Positions 42,870 to 53,040 are shown, counted from the first letter of the stretch. The stretch is 64,000 nucleotides of DNA from Arthrobacter sp. NicSoilC5 (GCF_019977395.1 NZ_AP024660.1:2294001-2358000); one strand, 5' to 3'. The notes: a model not told the origin generated them from the sequence alone. Translations and numbers: made by a program.

Positions 42870-44729
42870 TTAGCGCTCCAGGAGGGACACGTCCCGGACG
42901 GCGCCCTTGTCCGCAGAGGTGGCCATGGCGGCGTAGGCACGCAGGGCAGCGGAAACCTGGCGGTCCCGGTCCTTGGGCTTGTACCCGCCGTTGACTTCCA
43001 GTTTCTCGCGGCGTTCGGCGAGGATTTCGTCAGAGACCTCCAGCTCCATGGAGCGCTGCGAGATGTTGATGCTGACGATGTCGCCGTCCTCCACCAGCGC
43101 GATGGTTCCCCCTGACGCAGCCTCCGGGGAGATGTGGCCGATCGACAGGCCGGACGTACCGCCGGAGAAGCGGCCGTCCGTGATGAGCGCGCACTTCTTG
43201 CCCAGGCCGCGGCCCTTGAGGAAGGACGTGGGGTAGAGCATCTCCTGCATGCCCGGACCACCCTTGGGGCCTTCGTAGCGGATCACCACCACGTCGCCTT
43301 CCTTGATCTGCTTGTTCAGGATCTTCTCCACGGCTTCGTCCTGGGATTCGCAGACCACAGCCGGCCCGGAGAAGGTCCAGATGGATTCGTCCACGCCGGC
43401 GGTCTTCACCACGGCGCCGTCCACGGCAATGTTGCCGCGCAGCACGGCCAGGCCGCCGTCCTTGGAGTAGGCGTGCTCCACCGAGCGGATGCAGCCACCT
43501 TCAGCGTCGGTGTCCAGGGAGGTCCACTCGTTCGACTGCGAGAACGCGGTGGAGGACCGGACGCCGCCGGGAGCCGCGTGCCACAGGGCCTGCGCCTCGT
43601 CGGTGGCCTTGCCGCCGCGGATGTCCCAGTCGTCCAGCCAGCCGTCCAGGTCGGCGGAGTGCACGGAGTGGACATCCTTGTGCAGGAGGCCGCCGCGGTT
43701 CAGCTCGCCCAGCAGGGCCGGGATGCCGCCGGCGCGGTGCACGTCCTCCATGTAGTAGGTCTTGTCCTTGGCCACGTTCGGGGCCACCTTGGCCAGGCAG
43801 GGCACCTGGCGGGACTTGGCGTCCATCTCGGCCAGGCCGTAGTCCACGCCGGCCTCCTGGGCCGCGGCCAGCAGGTGCAGGATGGTGTTGGTGGAGCCGC
43901 CCATGGAGATGTCCAGCGCCATGGCGTTGTCGAAGGCCTTGGCGGTGGCGATGGAGCGGGGCAGCACGGAGTCGTCGTCGCCGTCGTAATAGCGCTTCAC
44001 CAGCTCGACGACGGTGGCGCCGGCCTTCTCGTACAGCGCCTTGCGGGCGGTGTGGGTGGCCAGCACGGAGCCGTTGCCCGGCAGGGAGAGGCCGATGGCC
44101 TCGGTGAGGCAGTTCATGGAGTTGGCGGTGAACATTCCGGAGCAGGAACCGCAGGTGGGGCAGGCGTTCTCTTCGATGAGGTTGATGTCCGCGTCGGAGA
44201 TGGACTCATCCACGGCGTCGGCGATCGCGTTGACCAGGTCCAGGGAGCGGACGGAGCCGTCGGTCAGGGTCACGCGGCCGGCTTCCATGGGGCCGCCGGA
44301 GACGAAGACTACGGGGATGTTCAGGCGCAGGGCTGCCATGAGCATGCCGGGGGTGATCTTGTCGCAGTTGGAGATGCAGACCAGGGCGTCGGCGCAGTGG
44401 GCGTTGACCATGTACTCAACGGAGTCGGCGATCAGGTCGCGGGACGGCAGCGAGTAGAGCATGCCGCTGTGGCCCATGGCGATGCCGTCATCCACGGCGA
44501 TGGTGTTGAACTCGCGCGGCACGGCGCCGGCGGCGAGGATCGCATCGGAGACGATCCGGCCCACCGGGGCAAGGTGGGTGTGGCCCGGGACGAATTCGGT
44601 GAAGGAGTTGGCGACGGCGATGATCGGCTTGCCGATATCGGAGTTGGCGACGCCGGAGGCGCGCAGCAGTGCGCGGGCGCCGGCCATGTTGCGGCCATGG
44701 GTGACTGTTTTAGAGCGGAGTGCAGGCAT
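42870..44729 (-). CDS. ilvD: Dihydroxy-acid dehydratase
   Basis: IlvD, 619 aa, dehydrates 2,3-dihydroxy-isovalerate and -methylvalerate in valine/isoleucine synthesis. Fe-S ligands lie in [12 protein letters not shown] and in [19 protein letters not shown]. The N-terminal [20 protein letters not shown] is typical. ATG 44729 is chosen because GAGG lies about 9 nt upstream; ATG 44738 abuts that site. Divergent from the second MmyB-like regulator, whose promoter region it shares. Confidence 0.96.
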   Translation of the reverse strand: MPALRSKTVTHGRNMAGARALLRASGVANSDIGKPIIAVANSFTEFVPGHTHLAPVGRIVSDAILAAGAVPREFNTIAVDDGIAMGHSGMLYSLPSRDLIADSVEYMVNAHCADALVCISNCDKITPGMLMAALRLNIPVVFVSGGPMEAGRVTLTDGSVRSLDLVNAIADAVDESISDADINLIEENACPTCGSCSGMFTANSMNCLTEAIGLSLPGNGSVLATHTARKALYEKAGATVVELVKRYYDGDDDSVLPRSIATAKAFDNAMALDISMGGSTNTILHLLAAAQEAGVDYGLAEMDAKSRQVPCLAKVAPNVAKDKTYYMEDVHRAGGIPALLGELNRGGLLHKDVHSVHSADLDGWLDDWDIRGGKATDEAQALWHAAPGGVRSSTAFSQSNEWTSLDTDAEGGCIRSVEHAYSKDGGLAVLRGNIAVDGAVVKTAGVDESIWTFSGPAVVCESQDEAVEKILNKQIKEGDVVVIRYEGPKGGPGMQEMLYPTSFLKGRGLGKKCALITDGRFSGGTSGLSIGHISPEAASGGTIALVEDGDIVSINISQRSMELEVSDEILAERREKLEVNGGYKPKDRDRQVSAALRAYAAMATSADKGAVRDVSLLER

Positions 44730-44775
44730 GCTTACCATCCTCTTGCCTTGCAGGGCTGGGTGGAAGACAGCGCTG

Positions 44776-44785
44776 CTACTAGTAG
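44776..44785. promoter_or_regulatory. Palindrome between ilvD and XRE gene
   Basis: CTACTAGTAG is a perfect 10-bp palindrome in the 85-bp gap between ilvD and the divergent XRE gene, followed by the related A/T-rich TAGTAGGAGTACC and AATAGTATTTTG. Candidate operator for the XRE regulator. Confidence 0.4.
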
Positions 44786-44814
44786 TAGGAGTACCAGAGT
44801 AATAGTATTTTGAG

Positions 44815-45651
44815 GTGAACAATCCCGGCCGCCGCAAAGAACTGGGGCTCTTCCTCCGGGCCCGGCGCGACCAGGCGCTGCGGGCCGATTACGGCCTGCC
44901 GCCCGTGGGCCGCACGCGGGAGCGGGGGCTCCGCCGCGAGGAGGTGGCGTTCCTTTCCGGCGTCAGCGTCACCTGGTACACGTGGCTGGAGCAGGGCCGG
45001 GACATCAGCCCGTCACGGCAGGTCCTGGAGGCCATCAGCCGCGCACTGCATCTGTCCAGCACCGGCCTGGGCTACGTCCTGTCGCTGGGCGGCTACGCCT
45101 CAGCAGCCCCTGCTGGGCCGGCAGCCGATACCGCCCCGCCCCACATCCAGCGCCTCCTGGATGCCCTGGACCCCAATCCGTCCTTCGCCCTGTTTCCGGA
45201 CTGGGGCGTGGCAGGGTGGAACAGGGCCTATGCGGCGCTGTACCCCAACATCGCCACGGTGCCGGCGGCGGACCGGAACCTGCTGTGGCTGGTGTTCACG
45301 GATCCCTACGTCCGGAACCTGCTGCCGGACTGGGACACCACCAGCAAGCGGTTCCTTGCGGAGTTCCGGGCCGAAACCGGGCAGCGGCTGGGCGATCCGG
45401 ACATCCAGTACCAGGTGGAACGGCTCAAGGAAGCAAGCCCGGAGTTCCGGCAGGGCTGGGACCTGTACGACATCCTGGGTTTCGAGTCCCGCGAGCGCCT
45501 CTTCCACCATCCGGCCGTGGGGGTGCTGCAACTGGAACACCACCAGGTGTCCCCGTCGGACCGGCCGGACCTGCACCTCGTGGTGTACACACCGGCCCCG
45601 GGCAGCGACGCCGCAGCGCAGATGAAGTCCCTGCTGTCCGTGGCCGGCTAG
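44815..45651 (+). CDS. MmyB-like XRE-family transcriptional regulator (copy 2)
   Basis: Regulator of 278 aa. The helix-turn-helix is near residues 36-85 with [20 protein letters not shown], and the MmyB-type ligand domain follows with [11 protein letters not shown] and [15 protein letters not shown]. It shares the layout of the regulator at 33418. GTG 44815 is used; only TTGAG precedes it. Divergent from ilvD, and its 3' end overlaps the M20 gene by 4 nt. Confidence 0.88.
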   Translation: MNNPGRRKELGLFLRARRDQALRADYGLPPVGRTRERGLRREEVAFLSGVSVTWYTWLEQGRDISPSRQVLEAISRALHLSSTGLGYVLSLGGYASAAPAGPAADTAPPHIQRLLDALDPNPSFALFPDWGVAGWNRAYAALYPNIATVPAADRNLLWLVFTDPYVRNLLPDWDTTSKRFLAEFRAETGQRLGDPDIQYQVERLKEASPEFRQGWDLYDILGFESRERLFHHPAVGVLQLEHHQVSPSDRPDLHLVVYTPAPGSDAAAQMKSLLSVAG

Positions 45652-46883
45652 GCTTCGTCCGCACCGAGGTAGGCGAGCGCGGCAGCCGCCTGGGCCCTGG
45701 TGGCCATGGGGAGGGTGGGCTCGACGGCGGGCAGGAACGACGGCGAGTGGTTGGCAGGGATGTCGGCGTCCACCGTGCCATTCGCCACCGCCCGCCGGTA
45801 GGTTTCCGGGGGAACGGAGCCGACCACCCAATAGACGTATGGGATGCCGAAAGCGTCAGGGATGCGGCTGAAGTCCTCTGACGCCGTCTGCGGAGTGGTG
45901 CGGTAGACAGCGTCCGTGCCGAAGGCCCTGGTGAAGGCTGCAGTGACCCGGGCGTTGGCCTCCGCATCGTTGCTGGTCAGCGGGTACTGGTCGTAATACT
46001 CAAACTCCGGTTCCTGCGGCGAGCCGGCGGCTGCGCACTCGCCCCGTACTATCCGCTCGATGGCGGCCACCATGGCGGCCCGGACGGCAAGGTCGTACGT
46101 GCGGAGGTTGAGCAGCAGCTCCACCCGGTCCGGGATGATGTTGGCCGTGGCTCCGGCGCTCACCGAGCCAACAGTCAGCACTGCGAACTCCCCTGGAATC
46201 GTTTCGCGGGACACCACGGTCTGCAGGCGGAGGACGATCGAGGCGGCGAGCACCACCGGATCCACGGACTTGTGCGGCATGGAGCCGTGGGCGCCGCGGC
46301 CGTGGACGGTAATCCGTACAGAGTCGCCGGCCGAGAGCACCGGGCCCGGCGTGGTGCCGATGGTTCCCGCTTCGGTGGGCATGACGTGCTGGGCCAGCGC
46401 GACGTCCGGGCGCGGGATTCCGGCGGCCAGGCCGTCGTCGAGCATTGCCTGCGAGCCTGCGGCCGTCTCCTCTGCCGGCTGGAACAGGGCGGTGTAGGTT
46501 CCCCGCCAGGCATCCCGGTGGTCTGCCAGGTACTTTGCCGCGCCGAGCAGCGCGACCACGTGCATGTCGTGAGCGCACGCGTGCATCACCCCCGGGACGG
46601 CGGAGGCGTAGCGTGCCCCGGTTGCCTCGGTGACCGGGAGGGCGTCCATGTCGGCCCGGGCCAGGACACCCGGGCCGGGTCCGTTGGCCAGGACGCCCAC
46701 CACGCCGGTGCCGCCAAAGTGCCGGACGTCGAACCCCCAGGCCGCCAGCTTCGCCGCAACAGCAGCGGAGGTCTGGTGTTCGGCGAGGCCGAGCTCCGGA
46801 TTCCGGTGGAGCTGTTCGTAGAGCGGGACCTGCCAGGCCAGCTCCTGCTCGATCCCGTCCGCAGCGTTGTTGGCCAGTTCCAT
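45648..46883 (-). CDS. M20-family amidohydrolase
   Basis: Zinc amidohydrolase of 411 aa, M20D type (hippurate/IAA-amino-acid hydrolase-like). Metal ligands appear in MHACAHDMH, the catalytic Glu pair in PAEETAAG, a His in LAQHVMP and a final His in ANHSPSFLP. A lid domain with HGRGAHGSMPHKSVDPV lies between. AAGGAG precedes ATG 46883. Located downstream of the deacetylase/NCS1 operon, separated by a terminator. It may cleave an N-acyl or half-amide product; substrate inferred only. Confidence 0.9.
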   Translation of the reverse strand: MELANNAADGIEQELAWQVPLYEQLHRNPELGLAEHQTSAAVAAKLAAWGFDVRHFGGTGVVGVLANGPGPGVLARADMDALPVTEATGARYASAVPGVMHACAHDMHVVALLGAAKYLADHRDAWRGTYTALFQPAEETAAGSQAMLDDGLAAGIPRPDVALAQHVMPTEAGTIGTTPGPVLSAGDSVRITVHGRGAHGSMPHKSVDPVVLAASIVLRLQTVVSRETIPGEFAVLTVGSVSAGATANIIPDRVELLLNLRTYDLAVRAAMVAAIERIVRGECAAAGSPQEPEFEYYDQYPLTSNDAEANARVTAAFTRAFGTDAVYRTTPQTASEDFSRIPDAFGIPYVYWVVGSVPPETYRRAVANGTVDADIPANHSPSFLPAVEPTLPMATRAQAAAALAYLGADEA

Positions 46884-46967
46884 CTGAAGGCTCCTTCCGG
46901 CCGGCGGCAGCCGGCCCCTCACGGCCACCATAGGCAGCACCCCTGGATGGTGTCCATGGGCAACCAA

Positions 46968-47005
46968 AAGCGGCCGGCGGCGGGAAATCCCGCCTCCGGC
47001 CGCTT
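46968..47005 (-). terminator. Hairpin terminator after the deacetylase gene
   Basis: An 18-nt arm (46968-46985) pairs with 46988-47005 with one mismatch (AAGCGGCCGG...CCGGCCGCTT), followed on the minus strand by TTTTGG. It ends the NCS1-deacetylase unit. Confidence 0.7.
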
Positions 47006-47019
47006 CTTGCCCACGGACG

Positions 47020-47967
47020 CTAGGCCAGCACCCCCTGCCGCACCACGGCCGGCTTGAACTGTGCACCCGCACCCGGGAATACCGGCACCTCGATCCGCGC
47101 GTGGGTGTGGACCTCGGTGACCGTGGCCTTGGTGTGCCGGGCAATGTTCTCCATGGTGGTCACCCACATGCCGTCCATTGCCTTCACCCGCTCCATGAGC
47201 TGCTCCAGCGCCACGGCTTTGGATGGCCGGCCGGAGATGAACGGGTGGTTGGTGAGGACGAAGCAGCTGCCCTGGGAATGGTGGGCCTCGGCTTCAAGCG
47301 TCCACATTTCCAGGACCTTGGCCGGGCTCTCGATCACGCCACTGCCCGTAACGCCCGGGTAGAAGGCGTACTGCTCCCAGTCGTCCAGGGTCCAGTCCAC
47401 CGGGATCTCAACGATGTCCCGGGGATCATCGGCGGCGACGGCGAAGCGGTAGGGGGCATCGCCGTCGAGCAGGCTGGAATCGTAGAGGAAGCCGCGGTCC
47501 GCCAGCAGGCCCGGGGAGTGCCAGTTCAGTTCCCACCACGGTGCGCGGTAGCCCACGGGTCGGACACCTGCGACTTTGGCCAGCGCCTCCAGGCCGCGGT
47601 CAATGTAGCTGGCCTCGGTGGCGGCGTCGATGCCCTGCATGGGTTCGTGCAGGTAGCCGTGGTGCGCCACTTCGTGGCCGCCGTCAACAATCTGCCGGAC
47701 CACGTCCGGGTAGGACTCGGCCGTGAAACCCGGGATGAAGAAGGTGGCCTGGATGTCCTGGCGGGCCAGCATGGCCAGGAGCCGGGGTACCGCGATCTTG
47801 GGGCCGTACGACTGGTGGCTCATCAGCGACATGCGCCGGGTGCTGGTGGGATCGTGGGCGATAGTGCAGGATTCGGCGTCCACGTCGAAAGTGAAGGAAG
47901 CTGCAGCCTTGAAGCCTTCGGGCCAGGTGATGGGGTGCAGGGGGTCCGCGATGGCGGGGTTGTTCAC
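47020..47967 (-). CDS. Polysaccharide deacetylase-fold hydrolase (imidase/allantoinase-like)
   Basis: CE4/polysaccharide-deacetylase-fold hydrolase of 315 aa. Motif 1 is FTFDVDAES with Asp28 and Asp30; motif 2 is HHGYLH with His103 and His107. The YRAPWWELNWHS segment and the lack of a signal peptide suit intracellular members such as PuuE allantoinase, HP0310 and cyclic imidases rather than wall deacetylases. GTG start has GAAAGGA upstream. It follows an NCS1 permease by 57 bp, supporting a role in opening an imported cyclic amide or imide. Confidence 0.85.
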   Translation of the reverse strand: MNNPAIADPLHPITWPEGFKAAASFTFDVDAESCTIAHDPTSTRRMSLMSHQSYGPKIAVPRLLAMLARQDIQATFFIPGFTAESYPDVVRQIVDGGHEVAHHGYLHEPMQGIDAATEASYIDRGLEALAKVAGVRPVGYRAPWWELNWHSPGLLADRGFLYDSSLLDGDAPYRFAVAADDPRDIVEIPVDWTLDDWEQYAFYPGVTGSGVIESPAKVLEMWTLEAEAHHSQGSCFVLTNHPFISGRPSKAVALEQLMERVKAMDGMWVTTMENIARHTKATVTEVHTHARIEVPVFPGAGAQFKPAVVRQGVLA

Positions 47968-48024
47968 GGGAAATCCTTTCGGCGGGCGCTGTGGGCGCCC
48001 GCCAGGTTCTACGGGATGGTGAGC

Positions 48025-49584
48025 TTAGAGGGCGGGAAGGGCGGGCGTGCTCTCCGCGCTCCCAGCTTCGGGGGCGGTCGCTCCAGGGGTGGCGTCCACC
48101 TTCTGTGCGGCGCGTGGCTCGAGGGCCAGGTAGCGGATGTGCTGGCGCGGGCCGAGGATGGCGTACACCCCGGCGCTGGTCAGGCCGCCGGCCAGCCAGG
48201 ACAGGTCCCAGCCGCCCAGGGCCACGGCGATGGGGCCCTGCATGATGGGGATCAGTCCGTACATGAACAGCCACGTGGCGAAGATCCCGGCCAGGAGGGA
48301 GATGACGCCGGCGAAGTTGACCACCGGCAGCCGCTTTGTGCCGACGCCGTCGAACAGACGGTCGGTTCCGCCCGGCCAGCGCTTCTCCAGCCAGAAGTAG
48401 TGCACCAGCATGATTCCGCCCCAGGCGGCCACCCAGGCCACCAGGCCGATCAGCCAGGCGTCGAGTACCGCTGCGAAGTCCTCCTGGAAGATGAAGAAGA
48501 CGACGGCGCCGAGCGAGAAGACGCCGACGAACAGGTTGAGTTTGCGGCGGCTGATGGAGATGTCCAGGGCCTGGGTGGCCACGGAGAAGGTGTAGATGTT
48601 CAGGATGTTGGTGGCGATGGGGCCATGGAGCACCATGAGCAGTACGGGCAGGGCCATGGCGCCGAAGTTCATGACGATGAGCTTGCCGGGATCGATCTCA
48701 CCGCTGTTGGTGGCAAGGCTGGCGCCCAGGACGCCGAGCCACACCACGGGGATGAACTGGCCCAGGACCGAGGCGAGGTAGACCTTCTTCTTGGGGACGC
48801 TTGTGCTGACGAACCGGGAGTAGTCCGCGGCGTAGGTGAACCAGGTGATGCCCCAGCCAATGCCGATGGCGGTCATTACGGCGCTCATGGCCGCGATCCG
48901 CTCAGAGCCTTCCAGGACGGCGCCGGCGGGACCGGCGTAGCTCCAGTTGATGTCCATGCCGAACCAGGCCACCGCGGACATGACGGCCAGGATGAGGATG
49001 GTGGGCGGCACGGTCCACTTCTCGAAGGCGGCGATGGCCTTGTAGCCGAACCAGGCGATGGCAACCTGAAGGGCCATGATGAAGGTGGCGACGCCGATCT
49101 TCCAGCCGTAGTTGGGGGCTTCCGGGTCAACCCAGCCAAGGGTTCCGAAGAGCGCCATGACCAGGTCCAGGATGATCCAGGTGTTCACCGCGCACCAGCC
49201 GATGACCAGCAGGGCCTGGATGGCGGCCGGCAGGTAGTTGCCGCGCCGTCCGAATGCCGCCCGGGCCAGGACCATGCCGGTGGCTCCGGTCTTCTGGCCC
49301 AGGAGGACGAAGCAGCCAAAGAGCAGCATGCCGATCAGGTTGCCCAGCACCAGCACGGTGATGGTGTCCGCGAGTCCGAGTCCCAGCTGGATACCGAGTG
49401 CCCCCAGCACCCAGTTGATGGGTGCCAGGTTGGCGCCCGCCCAGATCCAGAACTGGCCGGATACCTTGCGTGTTCGTGCTGATTCGGGGATGGGCTGCAG
49501 CCAGGCTTCGTGGTCCACGGCGCTGTGGTCCTGCGTGGCCTGGTCAGGTTGGCCGTGCGTGGCTGTAGAAAGCTTTTCTTGCAT
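48025..49584 (-). CDS. NCS1-family permease (purine/cytosine/allantoin type)
   Basis: Inner-membrane nucleobase:cation symporter of the NCS1 family, 519 aa, about twelve helices. Typical segments are RTRKVSGQFWIWAGANLAPI, NWVLGALGIQLGL and ADYSRFVSTSVPKKKVY. The start at 49584 has GGAGG upstream. Divergent from the PucR regulator (68 bp) and followed by the deacetylase-fold hydrolase. Likely imports a cyclic ureide, imide or base such as allantoin or a hydantoin. Confidence 0.93.
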   Translation of the reverse strand: MQEKLSTATHGQPDQATQDHSAVDHEAWLQPIPESARTRKVSGQFWIWAGANLAPINWVLGALGIQLGLGLADTITVLVLGNLIGMLLFGCFVLLGQKTGATGMVLARAAFGRRGNYLPAAIQALLVIGWCAVNTWIILDLVMALFGTLGWVDPEAPNYGWKIGVATFIMALQVAIAWFGYKAIAAFEKWTVPPTILILAVMSAVAWFGMDINWSYAGPAGAVLEGSERIAAMSAVMTAIGIGWGITWFTYAADYSRFVSTSVPKKKVYLASVLGQFIPVVWLGVLGASLATNSGEIDPGKLIVMNFGAMALPVLLMVLHGPIATNILNIYTFSVATQALDISISRRKLNLFVGVFSLGAVVFFIFQEDFAAVLDAWLIGLVAWVAAWGGIMLVHYFWLEKRWPGGTDRLFDGVGTKRLPVVNFAGVISLLAGIFATWLFMYGLIPIMQGPIAVALGGWDLSWLAGGLTSAGVYAILGPRQHIRYLALEPRAAQKVDATPGATAPEAGSAESTPALPAL

Positions 49585-49652
49585 GGGGGCCTCCGTGAGG
49601 TGGATAAGTACCAACTAGGCTATGTGGCCCCCATCACAAGCAACAAGATACA

Positions 49653-51293
49653 ATGTGTCGAATAAATCCCCCTACTACGTTACGGACTGTCGTGTCAGTG
49701 TTTCTTGGCGAAATACTCGCCCACCCCGCCCTCGCCGCCGCCGATCCCGTGGTCCACCCCCAGGGCGTGGTGGCTGATGCGCAGCCGGTCCGCTGGGTCC
49801 ACTCCAGTGAGGTGCTGGACATCGCCCCCCTGCTCCGTGGCGGTGAACTGCTGCTCTGCGGCGGGATCACGCTGGCCACCGCCACCCCGGCCAGACGCGG
49901 GGACTACGTCCGTGAGCTGGCGCAGCGCGGCGTCGCTGCGCTGGCCATCGAGACCGGCGGTGCACTGCCGGAAATTCCTGCGGACATGCTGCAGACGGCT
50001 GAGGAATACGGCCTTCCCGTGGTGGAACTGCGCAAGGTGGTCCCGTTCGTCGGCGTCATGCAGGCCATCAACTCCATGCTGGTCAGCGAGTCGGTGGGGC
50101 ACCTGCAGCAGGCGGATGCCGCCACGCGCGCCATGGCTGCCGAGCTGGCGCATGGCGCTTCACTGGACAAGATCCTGGGCGTGCTGGCAGGCATCACCGG
50201 CTCGGCCGTGAAGCTCACCTCCCCGTGGGGAGTGACCATGGGCAGCGCGGCGCCGGAGGGTTGGAGCAACGGGGTGGACGCGGAAGCCGGAGAAGGAACA
50301 GCGGACGACGACGGCACCGGGCCAGGCGGGCACGGCGGCTTTTACCCGGTGGCCGGCGGAACGGTCATCACCGTGGACATCCCCGTGCGCGGGGTCCTCA
50401 TGGGGCGGCTCGAGGTGCACGTGCCGGATGTCGCGGACACGGCGCTGGCCCAGGTGGCGGGCGAGCGCGCAGTGGACATCCTGGGCCTGGCGCTGCTGCA
50501 GCACACGCCTCCGGGACTGCACGCCCTGGCCGGCGCTGAACTGATGCGCGCCGTGCTGAATTCCGCACCGGAGTGGCGCCTCGAGCAGCTGGCCCCCGGC
50601 GCCGGCTTCCCCACGGACTCCCCCGCCGTGGTGGCCGCGATCCACGCGGCGGCACCGCAGGAGCTGCGCGGCGCCGTCGAAAACTTCCTGAGCTCGCAGC
50701 GGATTCCCTGTGCCGCGTACCTGGATGACACCGAGCTGGTGGTGATGATCGGCCTGCCGTGCACCGAGACGGCCGGCGAGCGGCGGCAGCTCCTGGAATC
50801 CCTGCAGGGACTGGAGGGGGACCACGATGCCGTGATCGCCGTCGGGCCGCTGGCAGACGGCGTGGCGGAGGCAGCCTGGTCACTGGCGGAAGCCCGGCGC
50901 GCCCTGGAGGTACGGCAGATCCGCCGCCGGAATGCGTCCGCGCGCAGGCGGCACCCGTCCCGGGGCCTGGTTGTGGTTGACGCCCAGGACGCCGCCGTGG
51001 AAAGCCTCGCTCTGACCTGCCTGGATGCCTCGTCCAGGGAGGCGTTCGTGAGCCGGCAGTTGCGGGCGGTCCTGGAGCATGATGCGCAGCGGCAGTCCCA
51101 GCTGCTGGAGACCCTGCAGGTGTGGCTGGACTCCGGCTGCAATACCGCACAGTCGGCGCGCGAACTGCACCTTGAGCGGCAGTCGATGCACCACCGGCTG
51201 CAGCGGATTTTCGAGCTCTGCGGAGGGGATCCGCGCGGGACGGGGCGGCTCGCGGCGCTGCACCTGGCGGCGAGGATGGCCGGGCTGCCCTGA
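49653..51293 (+). CDS. PucR-family transcriptional regulator
   Basis: Regulator of 546 aa. The N-terminal PucR sensor domain (about 10-150) has VRWVHSSEVLDIAPLLRGGE, with a GAF-like middle, and the C-terminal HTH_30 domain has SARELHLERQSMHHRLQRI. PucR proteins activate purine/ureide use. No ribosome site precedes ATG 49653, so translation may be leaderless. It is divergent from the NCS1 permease, its probable target. Confidence 0.9.
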   Translation: MCRINPPTTLRTVVSVFLGEILAHPALAAADPVVHPQGVVADAQPVRWVHSSEVLDIAPLLRGGELLLCGGITLATATPARRGDYVRELAQRGVAALAIETGGALPEIPADMLQTAEEYGLPVVELRKVVPFVGVMQAINSMLVSESVGHLQQADAATRAMAAELAHGASLDKILGVLAGITGSAVKLTSPWGVTMGSAAPEGWSNGVDAEAGEGTADDDGTGPGGHGGFYPVAGGTVITVDIPVRGVLMGRLEVHVPDVADTALAQVAGERAVDILGLALLQHTPPGLHALAGAELMRAVLNSAPEWRLEQLAPGAGFPTDSPAVVAAIHAAAPQELRGAVENFLSSQRIPCAAYLDDTELVVMIGLPCTETAGERRQLLESLQGLEGDHDAVIAVGPLADGVAEAAWSLAEARRALEVRQIRRRNASARRRHPSRGLVVVDAQDAAVESLALTCLDASSREAFVSRQLRAVLEHDAQRQSQLLETLQVWLDSGCNTAQSARELHLERQSMHHRLQRIFELCGGDPRGTGRLAALHLAARMAGLP

Positions 51294-51391
51294 CCTCCTG
51301 CGGGGCCCCTGCTTCCGGACGTATGCTTGCCTGGCATTTCCCTGTGGCCGGGCCCCGGGTCCGGGCAGCTCGGATGGAAAGGGCGCGGCGG

Positions 51392-52168
51392 ATGGCAAAG
51401 CGGAATACTTCCTTAGTGGGTGCGCCGTGCTGGGTCGACACCTGGCAACCGGACCCCCAGGGTGCCAAAGAGTTCTATGGCGGACTGTTCGGCTGGACGT
51501 TCGACGATCCGATACAGGTGCCGGGATTCGAGGGCGGGTACTGTCTGGCGCGCCTTGACGGCCGCTCCGTAGGCGGCGTGGGGCAGGCCCCGCCGGGATC
51601 ACCAGCGGGATGGCTGACCCATATCCGGGTGGGCGATGCCGGGAAGGCTTCAGCGCTGGCGGAACAGGCGGGCGGCCGGCAGCTCGGGGCCATCGGCGCC
51701 GGGACCCGTTCGCAACTGGTTGCCGATTCCTCCGGCGTGCTGTTCTGCCTGCGGCAGGCGGGCGTCAATGACGGCGTTGAGCTTGCAGACCAGCCCAATA
51801 GCTGGGCCATGAGTTCGCTGCACACCCCGGATCTTGGAAAGGCCCAGGAGTTCTACAGGGCATTGTTCAACTGGGAACTGGCGTCGCCGCCGGACGCCCC
51901 GTTTTCACTGTGGCTCCGCGAAGACCAACTGGTGGCCGTGGCTACCCCCGCCGACGGCGTGACTGTTCCTCCACATTGGAGTGTGAACTTCGGGGTCACC
52001 GATGCAGACAGGACCGCCGACCGGGCCGTTGCCCTGGGCGGCGGCATTGTCATGGCACCCATGGATACCCCCGGGTTCAGGAGTGCCGTGATCAGCGACC
52101 CCTGGGGCGGTGTGGTCGCGGTCAGCGCGGTCACGGAGCAAACCGGCACCCCGCCGGCACGGGCCTGA
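51392..52168 (+). CDS. VOC-family (glyoxalase-like) protein, two domains
   Basis: Soluble protein of 258 aa with two vicinal-oxygen-chelate repeats: VGAPCWVDTWQPDPQGAKEF to about 120, and MSSLHTPDLGKAQEFYRALF to the end. Such proteins bind metal and small ligands; antibiotic-resistance and glyoxalase-like members share this layout. ATG 51392 has GAAAGGG 8 nt upstream; ATG 51374 is an alternative. Function unknown. Confidence 0.86.
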   Translation: MAKRNTSLVGAPCWVDTWQPDPQGAKEFYGGLFGWTFDDPIQVPGFEGGYCLARLDGRSVGGVGQAPPGSPAGWLTHIRVGDAGKASALAEQAGGRQLGAIGAGTRSQLVADSSGVLFCLRQAGVNDGVELADQPNSWAMSSLHTPDLGKAQEFYRALFNWELASPPDAPFSLWLREDQLVAVATPADGVTVPPHWSVNFGVTDADRTADRAVALGGGIVMAPMDTPGFRSAVISDPWGGVVAVSAVTEQTGTPPARA

Positions 52169-52178
52169 CCAGGCAGCG

Positions 52179-53015
52179 TCAGCTTCCCGGGCGGCCACCC
52201 AGCCGGGTGGTCACCTTGGCGGCGGCGGCGACGCAGGCCTCCCCCAGACTCTCGAACTGTTCCTTGGACACCCGGAACCGCGGCGCCGGAATCAGGACGG
52301 CCGCCACAACGTCGCCGCGGTGGTCGCGGACAGGCGCGGCCACGCCCACCTCGTCCATGGACGATTCGCCGTAGTTCCCCGCCCATCCCCGCTGCGCAAC
52401 ATCCTGGAGCCGGACTTCGTACGCTGCCAGTCCGTCGTCGTCCAGTCCCGGAAAGGTGATGGTTCCGCTGCGCAACAGTTCACGCACCCGTTCGGCCGGC
52501 AGCGTGGACAGGAACACCTGGACCGAGGCGCTCATCGCGTCACGGTAGCGGGCGCCCAGGGGGGTGGTGTGCTTGATCTGGTGGTGGCTCGCGATCTGCT
52601 CCACGCAGATGGCCTCGTCACCGTTCCACAGCATGAGGGCACTGGTTTCGCCGGTCTGCTCGGTCAGCTGCCGCAGGACGGGGTAGGCAACGCGGCGTTC
52701 CTCCATCTCGGCCAGCAGCGGTCCGGCGACGGCGATGAGCCCCAGGCCCAGCCGGAACCGCTTGGTTTCCGGGTCGCGTTCCACCAGGTTTTCCTGCTCG
52801 AAGGTGGCCAGGATACGGGACACGCTGGACTTGTGCATGCCCACGCGGTTGGCGATTTCCGTGACGCCCAGCAGGGGTTCGTCCGCCGTGAAGGTGCGCA
52901 GGACGGCGATGGCGTTGACGACGACGGAGGCTCCTTTGGCGTCCGTCCCGCCGTTGGTGCCGGTTCCGCTGCCGTTGCTGTCTGGGGTTTTCGCAGGAGT
53001 CATGGTGGACACCAT
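52179..53015 (-). CDS. IclR-family transcriptional regulator
   Basis: Regulator of 278 aa. A disordered Gly/Thr N-terminus precedes the winged helix (about 32-95) with VTEIANRVGMHKSSVSRILA; the effector domain (about 105-270) has DAMSASVQVFLSTL and NYGESSMDEVGVAAPVRD. AGGGAAAG precedes the ATG. It is next to the creatinase-like gene and transporter and is the likely controller of that unit and perhaps of the catabolic cluster beyond. Confidence 0.92.
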   Translation of the reverse strand: MVSTMTPAKTPDSNGSGTGTNGGTDAKGASVVVNAIAVLRTFTADEPLLGVTEIANRVGMHKSSVSRILATFEQENLVERDPETKRFRLGLGLIAVAGPLLAEMEERRVAYPVLRQLTEQTGETSALMLWNGDEAICVEQIASHHQIKHTTPLGARYRDAMSASVQVFLSTLPAERVRELLRSGTITFPGLDDDGLAAYEVRLQDVAQRGWAGNYGESSMDEVGVAAPVRDHRGDVVAAVLIPAPRFRVSKEQFESLGEACVAAAAKVTTRLGGRPGS

Positions 53016-53040
53016 CTTTCCCTATGGTCGGGGCTGGACA

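Noticed and set aside
43134..44813. 559-codon open frame on the plus strand
   Set aside because: Antisense to ilvD; composed of Gly/Val/Asp-rich text typical of a shadow frame.
47101..49482. 793-codon open frame on the plus strand
   Set aside because: It lies antisense to the deacetylase-fold and NCS1 genes, which have clear family motifs; high GC keeps the opposite frame open.
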